Of a stretch of 64,000 nucleotides of DNA, positions 1-7,908 are shown piece after piece (positions within the stretch are counted from its first letter, which is position 1; the number at the start of each line of letters is the position of its first letter). A model generated the notes under the pieces. It had not been told where the DNA came from. It did not search any database and saw only the letters and a program-made list of their open reading frames with translations. The translations under genes and the position numbers were made by a program. This stretch comes from Parenemella sanctibonifatiensis (GTDB lineage Bacteria > Actinomycetota > Actinomycetes > Propionibacteriales > Propionibacteriaceae), in assembly GCF_002250565.1 (NCBI RefSeq), contig NZ_NMVJ01000007.1, positions 186,001 through 250,000 on the forward strand, in the 5' to 3' direction.

Positions 1-951
1 GCCTTCCACACGCTGTGGTCGCCCGTGCTGGGCAGCGAAGGCGGCTGGACCTGGGTGCTGTCGATCATGTGCCTCACGGTCGTGATTCGGACCCTGTTGA
101 TCCCGCTGTTCGTCAAGCAGATTCGCAGCTCGCGCAACATGATGCACGTGCAGCCCAAGCTCAAGGCGCTGCAGGAGAAGTACGGCCACGATCGCGAGCG
201 GTTGGGCCAGGAAACCATGAAGCTCTATCGGGAAGAGGGCGTCAACCCGATGGCGTCCTGCTTCCCGCTGCTGTTGCAGATGCCGATTCTCATCGGCCTC
301 TATCGGGTGCTGTCGGAGGCTGCCTTCGGACGACCGCTGGGCTACTTCCTCGAGAACAACCTGTCGCTGGTCGACTCGTTGGCCAATGCTGAGATCTTCG
401 GCGCCCGCATTTCTGACCGATTCTGGCCGATCGAGTCCTGGGGTCCGGTCCAGACCGTTGCCCTGGTGTTGATCCTCGCGATGACGGCGCTGCTCTTCTT
501 CACCCAGCGCGAAATGATGCAGAAGAACATGTCGGCCGAGGCGATGACCGGGCCGATGGGGCAGACCCAGAAGATGATGCTCTATGGCATGCCGGTGATG
601 TTCGCCTTCTTCGGCGTCAGCATCCCGATCGGTGTGCTCGTCTACTGGACCACCTCCAACGCCTGGACCATGGGCCAGCAGTTCCTGTTGATGCGCAACA
701 ACCCGACCCCCGGATCGCCGGCGTACGCCGATTGGGAGGACCGGATGCGTGCCCAGGGCAAGGATCCTGAGTACGAGTCGGCCAAGCGTTCCGGCCGCAA
801 GGTCGAAAAGCCAGCGCCGAAGCATGCCGGCACCGCCACCAAGGTGAAGCGGGGCGCCGCCGAGCCTGAGGTGGTCGAGGAGCCGGCGGAAGCACCCCGG
901 GTGCAGCGTCAGCAGCCCCGCCGCCAGACCCGTTCCAACCGCCGCCGCTGA
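1..951 (+). CDS. yidC: Membrane protein insertase YidC, 5'-truncated by the window edge
   Basis: YidC inserts and folds inner-membrane proteins, alone or with SecYEG. The reading frame is open from base 1, so the N-terminus lies outside the window; 316 residues are visible. They include the first conserved core helix (about residues 16-38), the cytoplasmic helical hairpin rich in Met and charged residues, and the later core helices (about 87-104, 146-166 and 192-222), ending in the YWTTSNAW motif typical of YidC/Oxa1 proteins. A long basic and Pro-rich tail (about 240-316) follows, as in many actinobacterial YidC proteins. It sits directly before jag and rsmG, the classical origin-proximal order. 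Identification is secure; only the 5' end is missing. Confidence 0.96.
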   Translation, partial: AFHTLWSPVLGSEGGWTWVLSIMCLTVVIRTLLIPLFVKQIRSSRNMMHVQPKLKALQEKYGHDRERLGQETMKLYREEGVNPMASCFPLLLQMPILIGLYRVLSEAAFGRPLGYFLENNLSLVDSLANAEIFGARISDRFWPIESWGPVQTVALVLILAMTALLFFTQREMMQKNMSAEAMTGPMGQTQKMMLYGMPVMFAFFGVSIPIGVLVYWTTSNAWTMGQQFLLMRNNPTPGSPAYADWEDRMRAQGKDPEYESAKRSGRKVEKPAPKHAGTATKVKRGAAEPEVVEEPAEAPRVQRQQPRRQTRSNRRR

Positions 952-1000
952 GCGGCGTACAACCCCCGGCCCAGAGGGCCCGAACATACGAGGAGTACGC

Positions 1001-1582
1001 GTGAGCACTGACGAGCAGGCCACCCCCGACGCGGAACAGCAGGACACCGGCGCCGTCGCGACTGCCGAGCCTGAGGCGGCCGAGAGCACCGAGGCCACCG
1101 AGTCCGACGCCCCCAAGGTCTCGGCCAAGCAGGCGGCACTCGACGAAGAATGCGACATCGCCACTGACTATCTCGAGGAGTTGATGGAGATCGCCGGTCT
1201 GGACGGCGAGTTCGATCTCTTCGTCGAGGGTGGTCGCCCCCACGTCTCGGTCGAGACAGAGTCGACCCAGCTGGTGGGCAAGGACGGCGAGGTTCTGGAT
1301 GCGCTCCAAGAGCTGTGCCGACTGGCCGTGATGACCGAGACCGGCGTACGCAGCCGGCTCATGCTGGACGTGGCTGGTCACCGGGATCAGCGCCGCCGTG
1401 AGCTGCGCGCTCTGGCCAACGACGCGATCCAAGACGTCAAGGAGAGTGGCGAGCCGGCGCGACTGTCGCCGATGAACCCCTTCGAGCGCAAGATCGTGCA
1501 CGACGCGGTCGCGGAGGCCGGTCTGGCCAGCGAGTCCGAGGGCGAAGAGCCGCAGCGTCGCGTGGTCGTTCTGCCGGCGTGA
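1001..1582 (+). CDS. jag: KH-R3H RNA-binding protein Jag/KhpB
   Basis: Jag (KhpB) is a cytoplasmic RNA-binding protein; in Gram-positive bacteria it works with KhpA in RNA control of cell elongation and division. After an acidic, low-complexity N-terminus of about 45 residues comes a KH domain with the GKDG loop (near residue 87) and then an R3H domain with the NPFERKIVHDAV stretch and the terminal SEGEEPQRRVVVLP signature. The GTG start at 1001 has an AGGAG ribosome binding site ten bases upstream. The stop codon overlaps the start of rsmG by four bases, so the two are translationally coupled. Confidence 0.94.
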   Translation: MSTDEQATPDAEQQDTGAVATAEPEAAESTEATESDAPKVSAKQAALDEECDIATDYLEELMEIAGLDGEFDLFVEGGRPHVSVETESTQLVGKDGEVLDALQELCRLAVMTETGVRSRLMLDVAGHRDQRRRELRALANDAIQDVKESGEPARLSPMNPFERKIVHDAVAEAGLASESEGEEPQRRVVVLPA

Positions 1583-2232
1583 GTGAACCGGTACAGCCTG
1601 CGGGCCTCGGCGAGTCCGAGGCCCGTTCGCGTGTCCTCGCCACCGCGGGAGAGCACGCCGAGCTTCTCGAGGCGTACGCCAGCGTTCTGGTCGACCGGGG
1701 CATCGAGTGGGGGCTGATCGGGCCCCGTGAGGGTGGCCGGATCTGGGAACGGCACCTGCTGAACTGTGCCGGGCTGGCCGAGCTGGTGAGCCCGGACGCC
1801 CGGGTCGGGGATGTCGGCAGCGGTGCCGGCCTGCCAGGGCTGGTGCTGGCGATTCAGCGCCCCGACGTGACGGTGGTGTTGATCGAGTCGCTGCTGCGGC
1901 GCACCACCTTCCTGCAGGGCGTGGTGGACGAGCTCGGCCTGGCCAACGTTGAGGTGGTTCGTTCCCGCGCCGAGGATCTGCCGGCCGATCAGGCCGGTTT
2001 CCACGTGGTGACCTGCCGTGCGGTGGCGGGTCTGGACAAGCTGCTGACCTGGTGTTTGCCGCTGCTCTCCCCCACTGGCGAGCTGCTGGCCCTGAAGGGG
2101 GAAAGGGCCCGCGGCGAGCTGGCTGTCTGCGCGAGCTGGCTGCGCCAGGAGGGCTGGGCGGGTGATGTGGTGCCGGCGCTGGTGGCCGGCGAGGACGTGA
2201 CCTCGATCGTACGGATCCGGTCGGCCCGCTGA
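1579..2232 (+). CDS. rsmG: 16S rRNA (guanine-N7)-methyltransferase RsmG (GidB)
   Basis: RsmG methylates N7 of G527 in 16S rRNA using S-adenosylmethionine. The 217-residue product has the normal length and the class I methyltransferase SAM-binding loop VGDVGSGAGLPGLVLAI (about residues 75-91), followed by an acidic residue at the end of the second strand (LIES). The RHLLN motif upstream of the SAM loop is also typical of the family. The GTG start overlaps the jag stop as GTGA. Position between jag and parAB is the classical actinobacterial arrangement. Confidence 0.95.
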   Translation: MSEPVQPAGLGESEARSRVLATAGEHAELLEAYASVLVDRGIEWGLIGPREGGRIWERHLLNCAGLAELVSPDARVGDVGSGAGLPGLVLAIQRPDVTVVLIESLLRRTTFLQGVVDELGLANVEVVRSRAEDLPADQAGFHVVTCRAVAGLDKLLTWCLPLLSPTGELLALKGERARGELAVCASWLRQEGWAGDVVPALVAGEDVTSIVRIRSAR

Positions 2233-2364
2233 GCGATCCGGATGACATGTCAACTGAGCTGAGCTTGGTTGCACCGACCACAATGTGGAATGTGCAGGTC
2301 GCGACCATCTGGGATGATGGAGCCGCGGAGCGCCGGACCCCCGGCCTGAATGACGGGAGATCCG

Positions 2365-2994
2365 ATGGCTGCTGACCTGACCCGGGAGCGCGGTAAGGCG
2401 GTCGCAGCGGCCGGGGCCAGCGTCCTGGTGATGGCGGTCGGCTTCGGACTGCTCGGATTTGCGCTGATGCTCCCGTTGACCGCGGCCGCGGCCGGGTTGC
2501 TCAGTATCGGTGCGGCCATCTTCATCGTCCTGGCTGGAGCGCTCATCGCCCGCAACTGGCTGCTGGCACGCACCATCAACCGGCATCGTTTCCTCGGAGC
2601 CGCCGACGAGGACGCCGCGCGACGACCACCGGTGGGCTTTGACCACTGGTGCCAGTGTGAGCTGTGCGCTCGGACCTCAACACCGACCGATGCGCCCGAG
2701 CCGATTCGGCGACCGCTGATGCCGCCGGCCGAGGGCATCATCACCGCGGTCAGCATCATCGTGGCGATGCCGCTGGTGGCGATCGTGGTGCCCGGCATGA
2801 CGGTCCTGCTGCAGCTGGGCGAAGGCGGATTCACCCACCTGCTGCTGGGTGGTCTGCTGCTGTTGTTGCTGCTCGCATGGGGCGTCGGGTGGCTCCAGGT
2901 GGTCAGCGGGATCCGGCGTCGGCGGCTTCCGAATGACCATGGTTGCACCTGTCGCTGGTGCGGCGCGCCCGGAGTCGGGCGTACGCCTGCGTGA
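2365..2994 (+). CDS. Four-helix membrane protein with two CxCxxC motifs
   Basis: I do not recognise a named family. The 209-residue protein looks like two similar halves. Each half has a pair of hydrophobic helices (about residues 13-62 and 122-180) followed by a short polar segment with a CxCxxC motif: WCQCELC near residue 97 and CTCRWC near residue 194. Both motifs would lie on the same side of the membrane, so together they could bind a metal; this is inference. I chose the ATG at 2365, preceded by GGGAGA, over an in-frame ATG at 2350 that overlaps this ribosome binding site. It sits between rsmG and parA without overlap. Confidence 0.7.
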   Translation: MAADLTRERGKAVAAAGASVLVMAVGFGLLGFALMLPLTAAAAGLLSIGAAIFIVLAGALIARNWLLARTINRHRFLGAADEDAARRPPVGFDHWCQCELCARTSTPTDAPEPIRRPLMPPAEGIITAVSIIVAMPLVAIVVPGMTVLLQLGEGGFTHLLLGGLLLLLLLAWGVGWLQVVSGIRRRRLPNDHGCTCRWCGAPGVGRTPA

Positions 2995-3041
2995 GGCGTG
3001 CAGCGTGACTGTTCCAGGTCGGATTCGTCGCACGGTCCGGC

Positions 3042-3047
3042 TAGAGT
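3042..3047 (+). promoter_or_regulatory. Candidate -10 box for parAB
   Basis: TAGAGT matches the TAnnnT consensus and lies about 75 bases before the parA ATG, which has its own AAGGAG ribosome binding site at 3113-3118. I see no clear -35 element. Assignment is tentative. Confidence 0.35.
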
Positions 3048-3122
3048 GACGGAGCACGTAGGGACGACCGGGCGTACGTGGTCGTGCGTACGCCTTCCCA
3101 CCCGGTCCGCTAAGGAGCACAG

Positions 3123-4043
3123 ATGAGCCGTACTGGTCCGCGGAGAGCGGTGTTTGACGAGTCGGAGACTCCGCCGCCGCCTCCTGTCGAGGCGCCACGG
3201 GCGACTCAGGGGCGCCGGGCGGGCATCGGTGTTTCACGTGAAACATCGACGGAACTGAAGCGGCCGGCCAAGACCCGGATCATTGTCGTCGCGAATCAGA
3301 AGGGTGGAGTCGGCAAGACGACCACGTCGGTCAACCTCGCGGTGGCACTGGCGCAGGGCGGACAGCGAGTGCTGGTCGTGGATGTCGACCCCCAGGGCAA
3401 TGCGTCGACCGCCCTCGGCGCCGAACACGAGGAAGGTGTGCCCGGGACCTACGAGGTCATCGTCGACCGCGCCAAGATCGCTGATCACGTCCAGCGCTGT
3501 GAGGAAGCCGACTCTCTGATGGTGCTTCCTGCCACCATCGACCTGGCTGGAGCGGAGATCCAGCTGGTGTCGTTGTCGGCACGGGAGACGCGCCTGCAGC
3601 GCGCCTTGGACGAGTACCTCAAGGACCACCCGACCGACTACGTGATCCTCGACTGCCCGCCCTCGCTCGGTCTCCTGACGCTGAACGCCCTGGTGGCGGC
3701 GCGCGAGATCCTGATCCCGATCCAATGCGAGTACTACGCATTGGAGGGCGTGTCCCAGCTGATGCGGACCATCAACGTGGTGGCCGGTGACCTGAACCCG
3801 GAGCTGGAACTGCGGACGGTCGTGCTGACGATGTACGACGCTCGGACCAACCTGTCCCAGCAGGTCGCCTCCGAGGTACGTCGCCACTTCCCACGTGAAA
3901 CATTGAACGCGGTCATTCCGCGATCGGTGCGGATTTCCGAGGCGCCGAGCTATGGAAGCAGCGTGCTGGCGTACGACCCGAGGTCCATCGGTGCCAAGGC
4001 ATACCGGGCGGCTGCCGCCGAGATGACACAACAGGAGTGGTGA
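3123..4043 (+). CDS. parA: Chromosome-partitioning ATPase ParA
   Basis: ParA is a Walker-type ATPase that binds DNA non-specifically and, with ParB-parS complexes, separates newly copied origins. Of its 306 residues the first 55 or so are a Pro-rich, poorly conserved extension. The deviant Walker A motif KGGVGKTT follows (about residues 60-67), then VVDVDPQGNAST and DCPPSLGLLT (Walker B region). A perfect parS site lies inside the gene at 3230-3245 and encodes VSRET in the N-terminal extension. The start has AAGGAG at good spacing. The stop TGA shares its last base with the parB ATG. Confidence 0.96.
   Translation: MSRTGPRRAVFDESETPPPPPVEAPRATQGRRAGIGVSRETSTELKRPAKTRIIVVANQKGGVGKTTTSVNLAVALAQGGQRVLVVDVDPQGNASTALGAEHEEGVPGTYEVIVDRAKIADHVQRCEEADSLMVLPATIDLAGAEIQLVSLSARETRLQRALDEYLKDHPTDYVILDCPPSLGLLTLNALVAAREILIPIQCEYYALEGVSQLMRTINVVAGDLNPELELRTVVLTMYDARTNLSQQVASEVRRHFPRETLNAVIPRSVRISEAPSYGSSVLAYDPRSIGAKAYRAAAAEMTQQEW
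3230..3245. promoter_or_regulatory. parS site 1 (within parA)
   Basis: TGTTTCACGTGAAACA is an exact match to the bacterial parS consensus, a 16-bp palindrome bound by ParB. It lies inside the parA coding sequence. Confidence 0.93.
3887..3902. promoter_or_regulatory. Degenerate parS half-site (within parA)
   Basis: The right arm CACGTGAAACA matches parS exactly, but the left arm (CTTCC) differs at four of five positions. It is probably a weak or decayed site. Confidence 0.45.
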
Positions 4044-4960
4044 TGGCTGAGAAGAAGAATGCTCGTGGGCTGGGTCGTGGGTTGGGAGACCTGTTCCAGC
4101 GCACCGATGAACAGCCAGGTCGGAAGTCCGACGCGCTCGATGCTCTGGCGAGCTTGAGCGACACCATGTTCGCTGACGTGCCGGTGGATCGGATCAGCCC
4201 CAACCCGCACCAGCCACGGACGGTCTTCCAAGAGGAAGAGCTTGAGGAGCTCGCGGCGTCGATCGGCGAGGTCGGTGTCCTGCAGCCAATCGTCGTGCGA
4301 CGGTCTGGCGAAGACTTCGAACTGATCATGGGTGAACGCCGGTGGCGAGCGTCTCAGCTGGCTGGCCTGGAGCGGATCCCAGCGATCGTACGCTCGACCG
4401 CGGACACCGACATGCTGCGCGATGCGCTGCTGGAGAATCTGCATCGGGTCCAGCTGAACCCGCTCGAAGAGGCCGCGGCGTACCAGCAGATGCTGACGGA
4501 CTTCGACTGCACGCAGGAGGAGCTGTCACAGCGGGTGAAGCGATCCCGGTCGCGGATCGCCAACACGCTGCGGTTGCTGAAGCTGCCGCCCACCGTGCAG
4601 CGCCGTGTCGCGGCCGGCACCGTCAGCGCCGGACATGCGCGGGCGCTCCTGGGCCTGGAGGATCCAGCAGCGCAAGAACGGTTGGCGCAGCGCATCGTCG
4701 CCGAGAACCTGTCGGTGCGGGCCGTCGAGGAACTGGTCACGCTGGGCGAAACCGGGTCGGAACCAGTACGCCAGACCCGCCGGGTGACGGGACCAGATCC
4801 ACGCACGGAGGACCTGCAGACCGATCTCGCCGATCACTTCGATACCCGGGTGAAGGTGCGCATGTCGCGCCGGGGCAAGGGTCGTATCAGCATCGAGTTT
4901 GCCTCCGAGGAGGACCTCGAGCGGATCGTGGCCGTGCTGCACGGACGCACCATCTCCTGA
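4043..4960 (+). CDS. parB: Chromosome-partitioning protein ParB
   Basis: ParB is the CTP-dependent clamp that loads at parS and spreads along DNA, recruiting ParA and SMC. The 305-residue protein carries the NPHQPRTVF motif (about residue 54), the nucleotide-binding GERRWRAS motif (about 97-104), and the helix-turn-helix that reads parS (about 155-180). A C-terminal dimerisation segment follows. I chose the ATG at 4043 because AGGAG at 4033-4037 is placed correctly for it; two in-frame GTG codons just upstream overlap or crowd this site. A strong hairpin terminator follows 22 bases after the stop. Confidence 0.96.
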   Translation: MAEKKNARGLGRGLGDLFQRTDEQPGRKSDALDALASLSDTMFADVPVDRISPNPHQPRTVFQEEELEELAASIGEVGVLQPIVVRRSGEDFELIMGERRWRASQLAGLERIPAIVRSTADTDMLRDALLENLHRVQLNPLEEAAAYQQMLTDFDCTQEELSQRVKRSRSRIANTLRLLKLPPTVQRRVAAGTVSAGHARALLGLEDPAAQERLAQRIVAENLSVRAVEELVTLGETGSEPVRQTRRVTGPDPRTEDLQTDLADHFDTRVKVRMSRRGKGRISIEFASEEDLERIVAVLHGRTIS

Positions 4961-4981
4961 CCTGGATTCATTCCCCGCCTC

Positions 4982-5015
4982 AAGCGCCCGCCGACCTGAT
5001 GGTCGGCGGGCGCTT
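4982..5015 (+). terminator. Terminator after parAB
   Basis: A perfect 15-bp stem (arms 4982-4996 and 5001-5015) closes on a TGAT tetraloop. There is no long T-run, as is usual for high-GC actinobacteria. It is placed to end parAB transcription. Confidence 0.8.
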
Positions 5016-5026
5016 CGCTGCCGGGG

Positions 5027-5048
5027 CCATGTTTCACGTGAAACATGG
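5027..5048. promoter_or_regulatory. parS site 2
   Basis: The 16-bp parS consensus (5030-5045) is embedded in a perfect 22-bp palindrome. It lies 67 bases downstream of parB. Confidence 0.93.
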
Positions 5049-5504
5049 CTCGGGCCGAGCGCCGATGGCTACCGGGGCGCAGGGTGGCCCTCGCGAGCGG
5101 CGGCGGGCGCGTGCTTCGGCTCGCGGCTGGGCTGGGTATGCAACGCCCGACCGAGCCATCGGCTGCCGACGAGGTGGTGCCGAAGGAGTGCGTGAGTGGA
5201 GAGTCGGGGTGCCGCCCTGTTGGTGCGGTCTCCTGCGGTGTCGCGAGCCCCGCGGCCCGCCGACGTCGGCCGCGACCGGTGCAGCTCATGGATGTGGCGC
5301 CGGGCGCCAACCGACCGGCGGCGCGCCGGGGAAGGAGGTCGTGAAGTGTGCGCCACTTCCCCGTGCTGGTCGCTAGCCGTGTGACTTGCCGTCGCCAGCT
5401 ACCAGACGGCGCGGAGACAAACGACGGGCAAACTGCGTTGTTCCGGCGGAATGGACGCCCGGGTGCGCCGCTGCTGGCGCGAACTGGTGAATCCGAGACC
5501 GCGC

Positions 5505-5526
5505 CAATGTTTCACGTGAAACATTG
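5505..5526. promoter_or_regulatory. parS site 3
   Basis: The consensus parS core (5508-5523) again extends to a perfect 22-bp palindrome. It lies in non-coding DNA about 480 bases beyond site 2. Confidence 0.93.
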
Positions 5527-5784
5527 ACGAGGGCACCGTGGCGCACGTGAGGGTGGCGATCGTCGTACCCGCGGGGCCAGACCCATGGCCGTGACGGTGA
5601 TTGAGTGGCCAGGTGGCTGAACAACGCGGTGATGAGAGTTGCCTCTGCCCTGACCGCACCTGCCTGCGGCTCCCCCTGTGCGTCAAGTCGGCCAGCGGCG
5701 GTGCCACGCCGCCGGCCCGGGAGCGCGCGCACGGCGCGCACCATCACCACACCGGCCGGGCCGCCGAGCCGGTTCAGGCCGAGC

Positions 5785-6243
5785 TCAGCGCCGAAACAGG
5801 TCAGAGAAGCGAGTCTTGACGTCCTTGTTGGCGAAGTGCTCAGCCACGAAGGAAAGGAACGGGACCGTGCCGGCGAGGCCGATGAGAATCAGCCGAGTCC
5901 ACGTCCACGCGACGCGACGGCCGAGATCCCACGCCGTCAGCAGCAGGATCACGTACAACCAGCCGTGAGGTACGCCAGTGGCGCGCACCACGATGTCGTT
6001 GTCGGTGAGGTACTTGAGGGGCATGCCGACGCAGACCAACACGACCAGCAGGGTGCCGACGATCCAGGCCATGATCCGATACCGCAGCAACGCGCCCGGA
6101 ATCCCGTGATCGTCCTCGGGTGTCGGCGCCGAGTAGCCCTCCGACTCGGCCCCGGAGGCCTCAGGGTCGGTAGTCGGCGTAGCCGCCTCGTCGAGAGGCA
6201 CATCAGGGGAAACGGGGCGATCGGCGTCGGCAGGATTCGTCAT
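5785..6243 (-). CDS. DUF3817 family membrane protein
   Basis: The 152-residue protein has a disordered acidic N-terminus (about 1-50) and a membrane domain of three to four helices (about 54-140). RYRIMAWIVGTLLVVL, the PHGWLYVILLL segment and the TWTRLILIGLAGTVPFLSFVAE stretch resemble the DUF3817 family of small integral membrane proteins, which have no established biochemical role. A TAGACT -10-like box lies nine bases before the ATG, with GAGGA in between. It stands alone, transcribed towards the parS region. Confidence 0.8.
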   Translation of the reverse strand: MTNPADADRPVSPDVPLDEAATPTTDPEASGAESEGYSAPTPEDDHGIPGALLRYRIMAWIVGTLLVVLVCVGMPLKYLTDNDIVVRATGVPHGWLYVILLLTAWDLGRRVAWTWTRLILIGLAGTVPFLSFVAEHFANKDVKTRFSDLFRR

Positions 6244-6329
6244 GATGTCCTCAGTCTAGTGGGGCACGCGCTGTCCACCGACCGGCGACGACCCTTCCCT
6301 TCGGCTCCCCCAGATGCCACGATCGGGGC

Positions 6330-6900
6330 ATGAACTCCGGCGCCGCAGCAGACGGCCATCCGACATCCGACCTATCCATGTCGGAGCGCGTGCACGACCC
6401 GGCGTACGCCGACCTCGTCGAGGAGGAGTTCTCCCGGCCAGCGACGCCTGGGACGACGAGTACAACGAGCTGGAGGAGGATGAACGGGAGGACTTCGCCC
6501 TGTCCTTCTTGAGGCGATCTGGAATGACCTCGCCGCCACCTGTGAGGCGTGGGCGGACGAGACCACCGATGTGGACCGCCTTGACGCCACCTTCGAGGAA
6601 CTGCCCGAGCATGGCATTGCCGCCGTACAGTTCGCGGACTGGGCGTCTCTCGACCCCGAGGACGGCGACATCGGCGGTGTCATGACCGCCGACCAGGCGA
6701 TAGACCGGCTGGAGCTCGGCGAGATCGAGCTGGCGATCTACTTCACCTCGTTCGAGGACGGCCGCGAAGCGGAGGTGGCGAGAACTGTCGTGGACACGTT
6801 GAAGAACAACGGCCTCAATGCCAGCTGGGACGGCTCGGTCGACTCGGCGATCATGGTGCCGCTCCTGTGGCGCCCGCACATCGAGCCGCTCGAAGGCTGA
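6330..6900 (+). pseudogene. DUF6891-like gene broken by two frameshifts
   Basis: Three consecutive reading frames together give one coherent acidic protein of about 190 residues. The first frame (from ATG 6330) runs MNSGAAAD to LVEEEFS. The second continues from about 6440 with SDAWDDEYNELEEDERED to ALSF. The third, from about 6511, gives EAIWNDLAATCEAWADE and runs to the stop at 6900. Each switch fits the loss of one base, near 6430-6438 (CTCCCGG) and near 6508-6510 (TTCTTG). The VDRLDATFEELPEHGIAA and VARTVVDTL segments resemble the DUF6891 family, from memory only. It is either a real pseudogene or two assembly errors. Confidence 0.65.
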
Positions 6901-6993
6901 TCCAACCGAAGTCCACCACGTGGAATTACACCACCCCAGAACGCACGAGCGGCGCCAACCCCACGGGATCAGCGCCGCTCAGACCACCGACGG

Positions 6994-7908
6994 TCAGGCC
7001 TCGGACGAGTCGTCCGGCCCCGACGTCTGCTCGGTCGGCGCCCGGGACGGCGCACTGCCCGTGGCGCCGCCCATCGACCCGCCGAGGCGCCGCTTCTTCT
7101 TGGGCGCCTGGGTGGGGCTGGCGGGCCCAGCACCGGCGGGCCCCGTCGCTCCGCCGAGCGTGTTCTGACCGTGGCTGATGTCTCGGGCGATCTTGATCGA
7201 CATGCCCAGCGCAAACGCCGCGAACACCCACCACTGCAGGGCATAACCCTGGTTGCGACCCGAGCCCTCCCCGCTGGGCAGCTCCACCGGTGCCTCGTCC
7301 ATCCCGTACGCCGCCGCCAGCTGCGGCTCCGCGGTCACGAAGCCCGACACCATCGTTTCGGGCCAGGTCTGCGCCAGCAGCGACAGCCGTACGCTGCTGA
7401 GCTGGCCCTCGGGCACGGCGCCGAGGTCGGGCTCCGACGGCAGGAAGATTCCGGTGACCTGTTGGACGCCAGCCGGCGGCGCCGGCACGGAGGCGGGATC
7501 GGTCACGGTGCCGCGCACCACCGGCACCACGGTGCCGTCGTCTCGGACCAGCTTGGTGAGGACGCGGTAGAAACCGCGGTTGCGGTGATCAGGGATCAGC
7601 ACCTCATCGGTGCTGTCATACACCCCGGAGGTGGTCACTGGTCGGCCGTAGATGTCGCCAGTCGGCCCGCCGATCGGGGCGTACTCCTCCAGCGGTTCCG
7701 GAGCCATCTGAGCGCGGCTGTCGGCCGCCGACAAACCTTGATCAACAAAGACCTGGGCCTGCCACAGGCCGAGTCCGACCATGATCGATGCCGCAACTAC
7801 GCCGAGTGCAATGATCAAGGTTGGCAGCAGCCAACGCCGGCGTACGTGTGGACTTTCGGGTTCTGGCCCGGGCTCTGCGACGCTCGGCGGAGTGGGGGAG
7901 GTCATCAT
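6994..7908 (-). CDS. SURF1 family cytochrome oxidase biogenesis protein
   Basis: SURF1/Shy1 proteins assist assembly of cytochrome c oxidase, probably in haem a insertion. The 304-residue product has the family plan: an N-terminal helix (about 26-48), a large extracytoplasmic domain with GVYDSTDEVLIPDHR and the GFYRVLTKLV segment, and a second helix near residue 245 after RNQGYALQWW, the most diagnostic SURF1 motif. A Pro/Gly-rich cytoplasmic tail follows. Its ATG lies inside the end of the D-Ala-D-Ala ligase gene (4-base overlap), so the two are coupled although functionally unrelated. Confidence 0.88.
   Translation of the reverse strand: MMTSPTPPSVAEPGPEPESPHVRRRWLLPTLIIALGVVAASIMVGLGLWQAQVFVDQGLSAADSRAQMAPEPLEEYAPIGGPTGDIYGRPVTTSGVYDSTDEVLIPDHRNRGFYRVLTKLVRDDGTVVPVVRGTVTDPASVPAPPAGVQQVTGIFLPSEPDLGAVPEGQLSSVRLSLLAQTWPETMVSGFVTAEPQLAAAYGMDEAPVELPSGEGSGRNQGYALQWWVFAAFALGMSIKIARDISHGQNTLGGATGPAGAGPASPTQAPKKKRRLGGSMGGATGSAPSRAPTEQTSGPDDSSEA

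Larger units (their letters stand above)
4961..5784. other. Non-coding stretch downstream of parB
   Basis: About 820 bases lie between parB and the next gene. They hold the parAB terminator and two perfect parS sites. Several open frames exist on both strands, but none has a recognisable domain, sensible composition and a good start together, so I call no gene. Confidence 0.6.

Noticed and set aside
617-2308. Long minus-strand frame opposite jag and rsmG
   Set aside because: It is antisense to two secure genes and shows only Arg/Pro/Ala-rich sequence.
5045-5344. Possible small gene after parS site 2
   Set aside because: The frame is Arg/Ala-rich, has no family likeness and starts inside the parS palindrome region, so it looks like chance.
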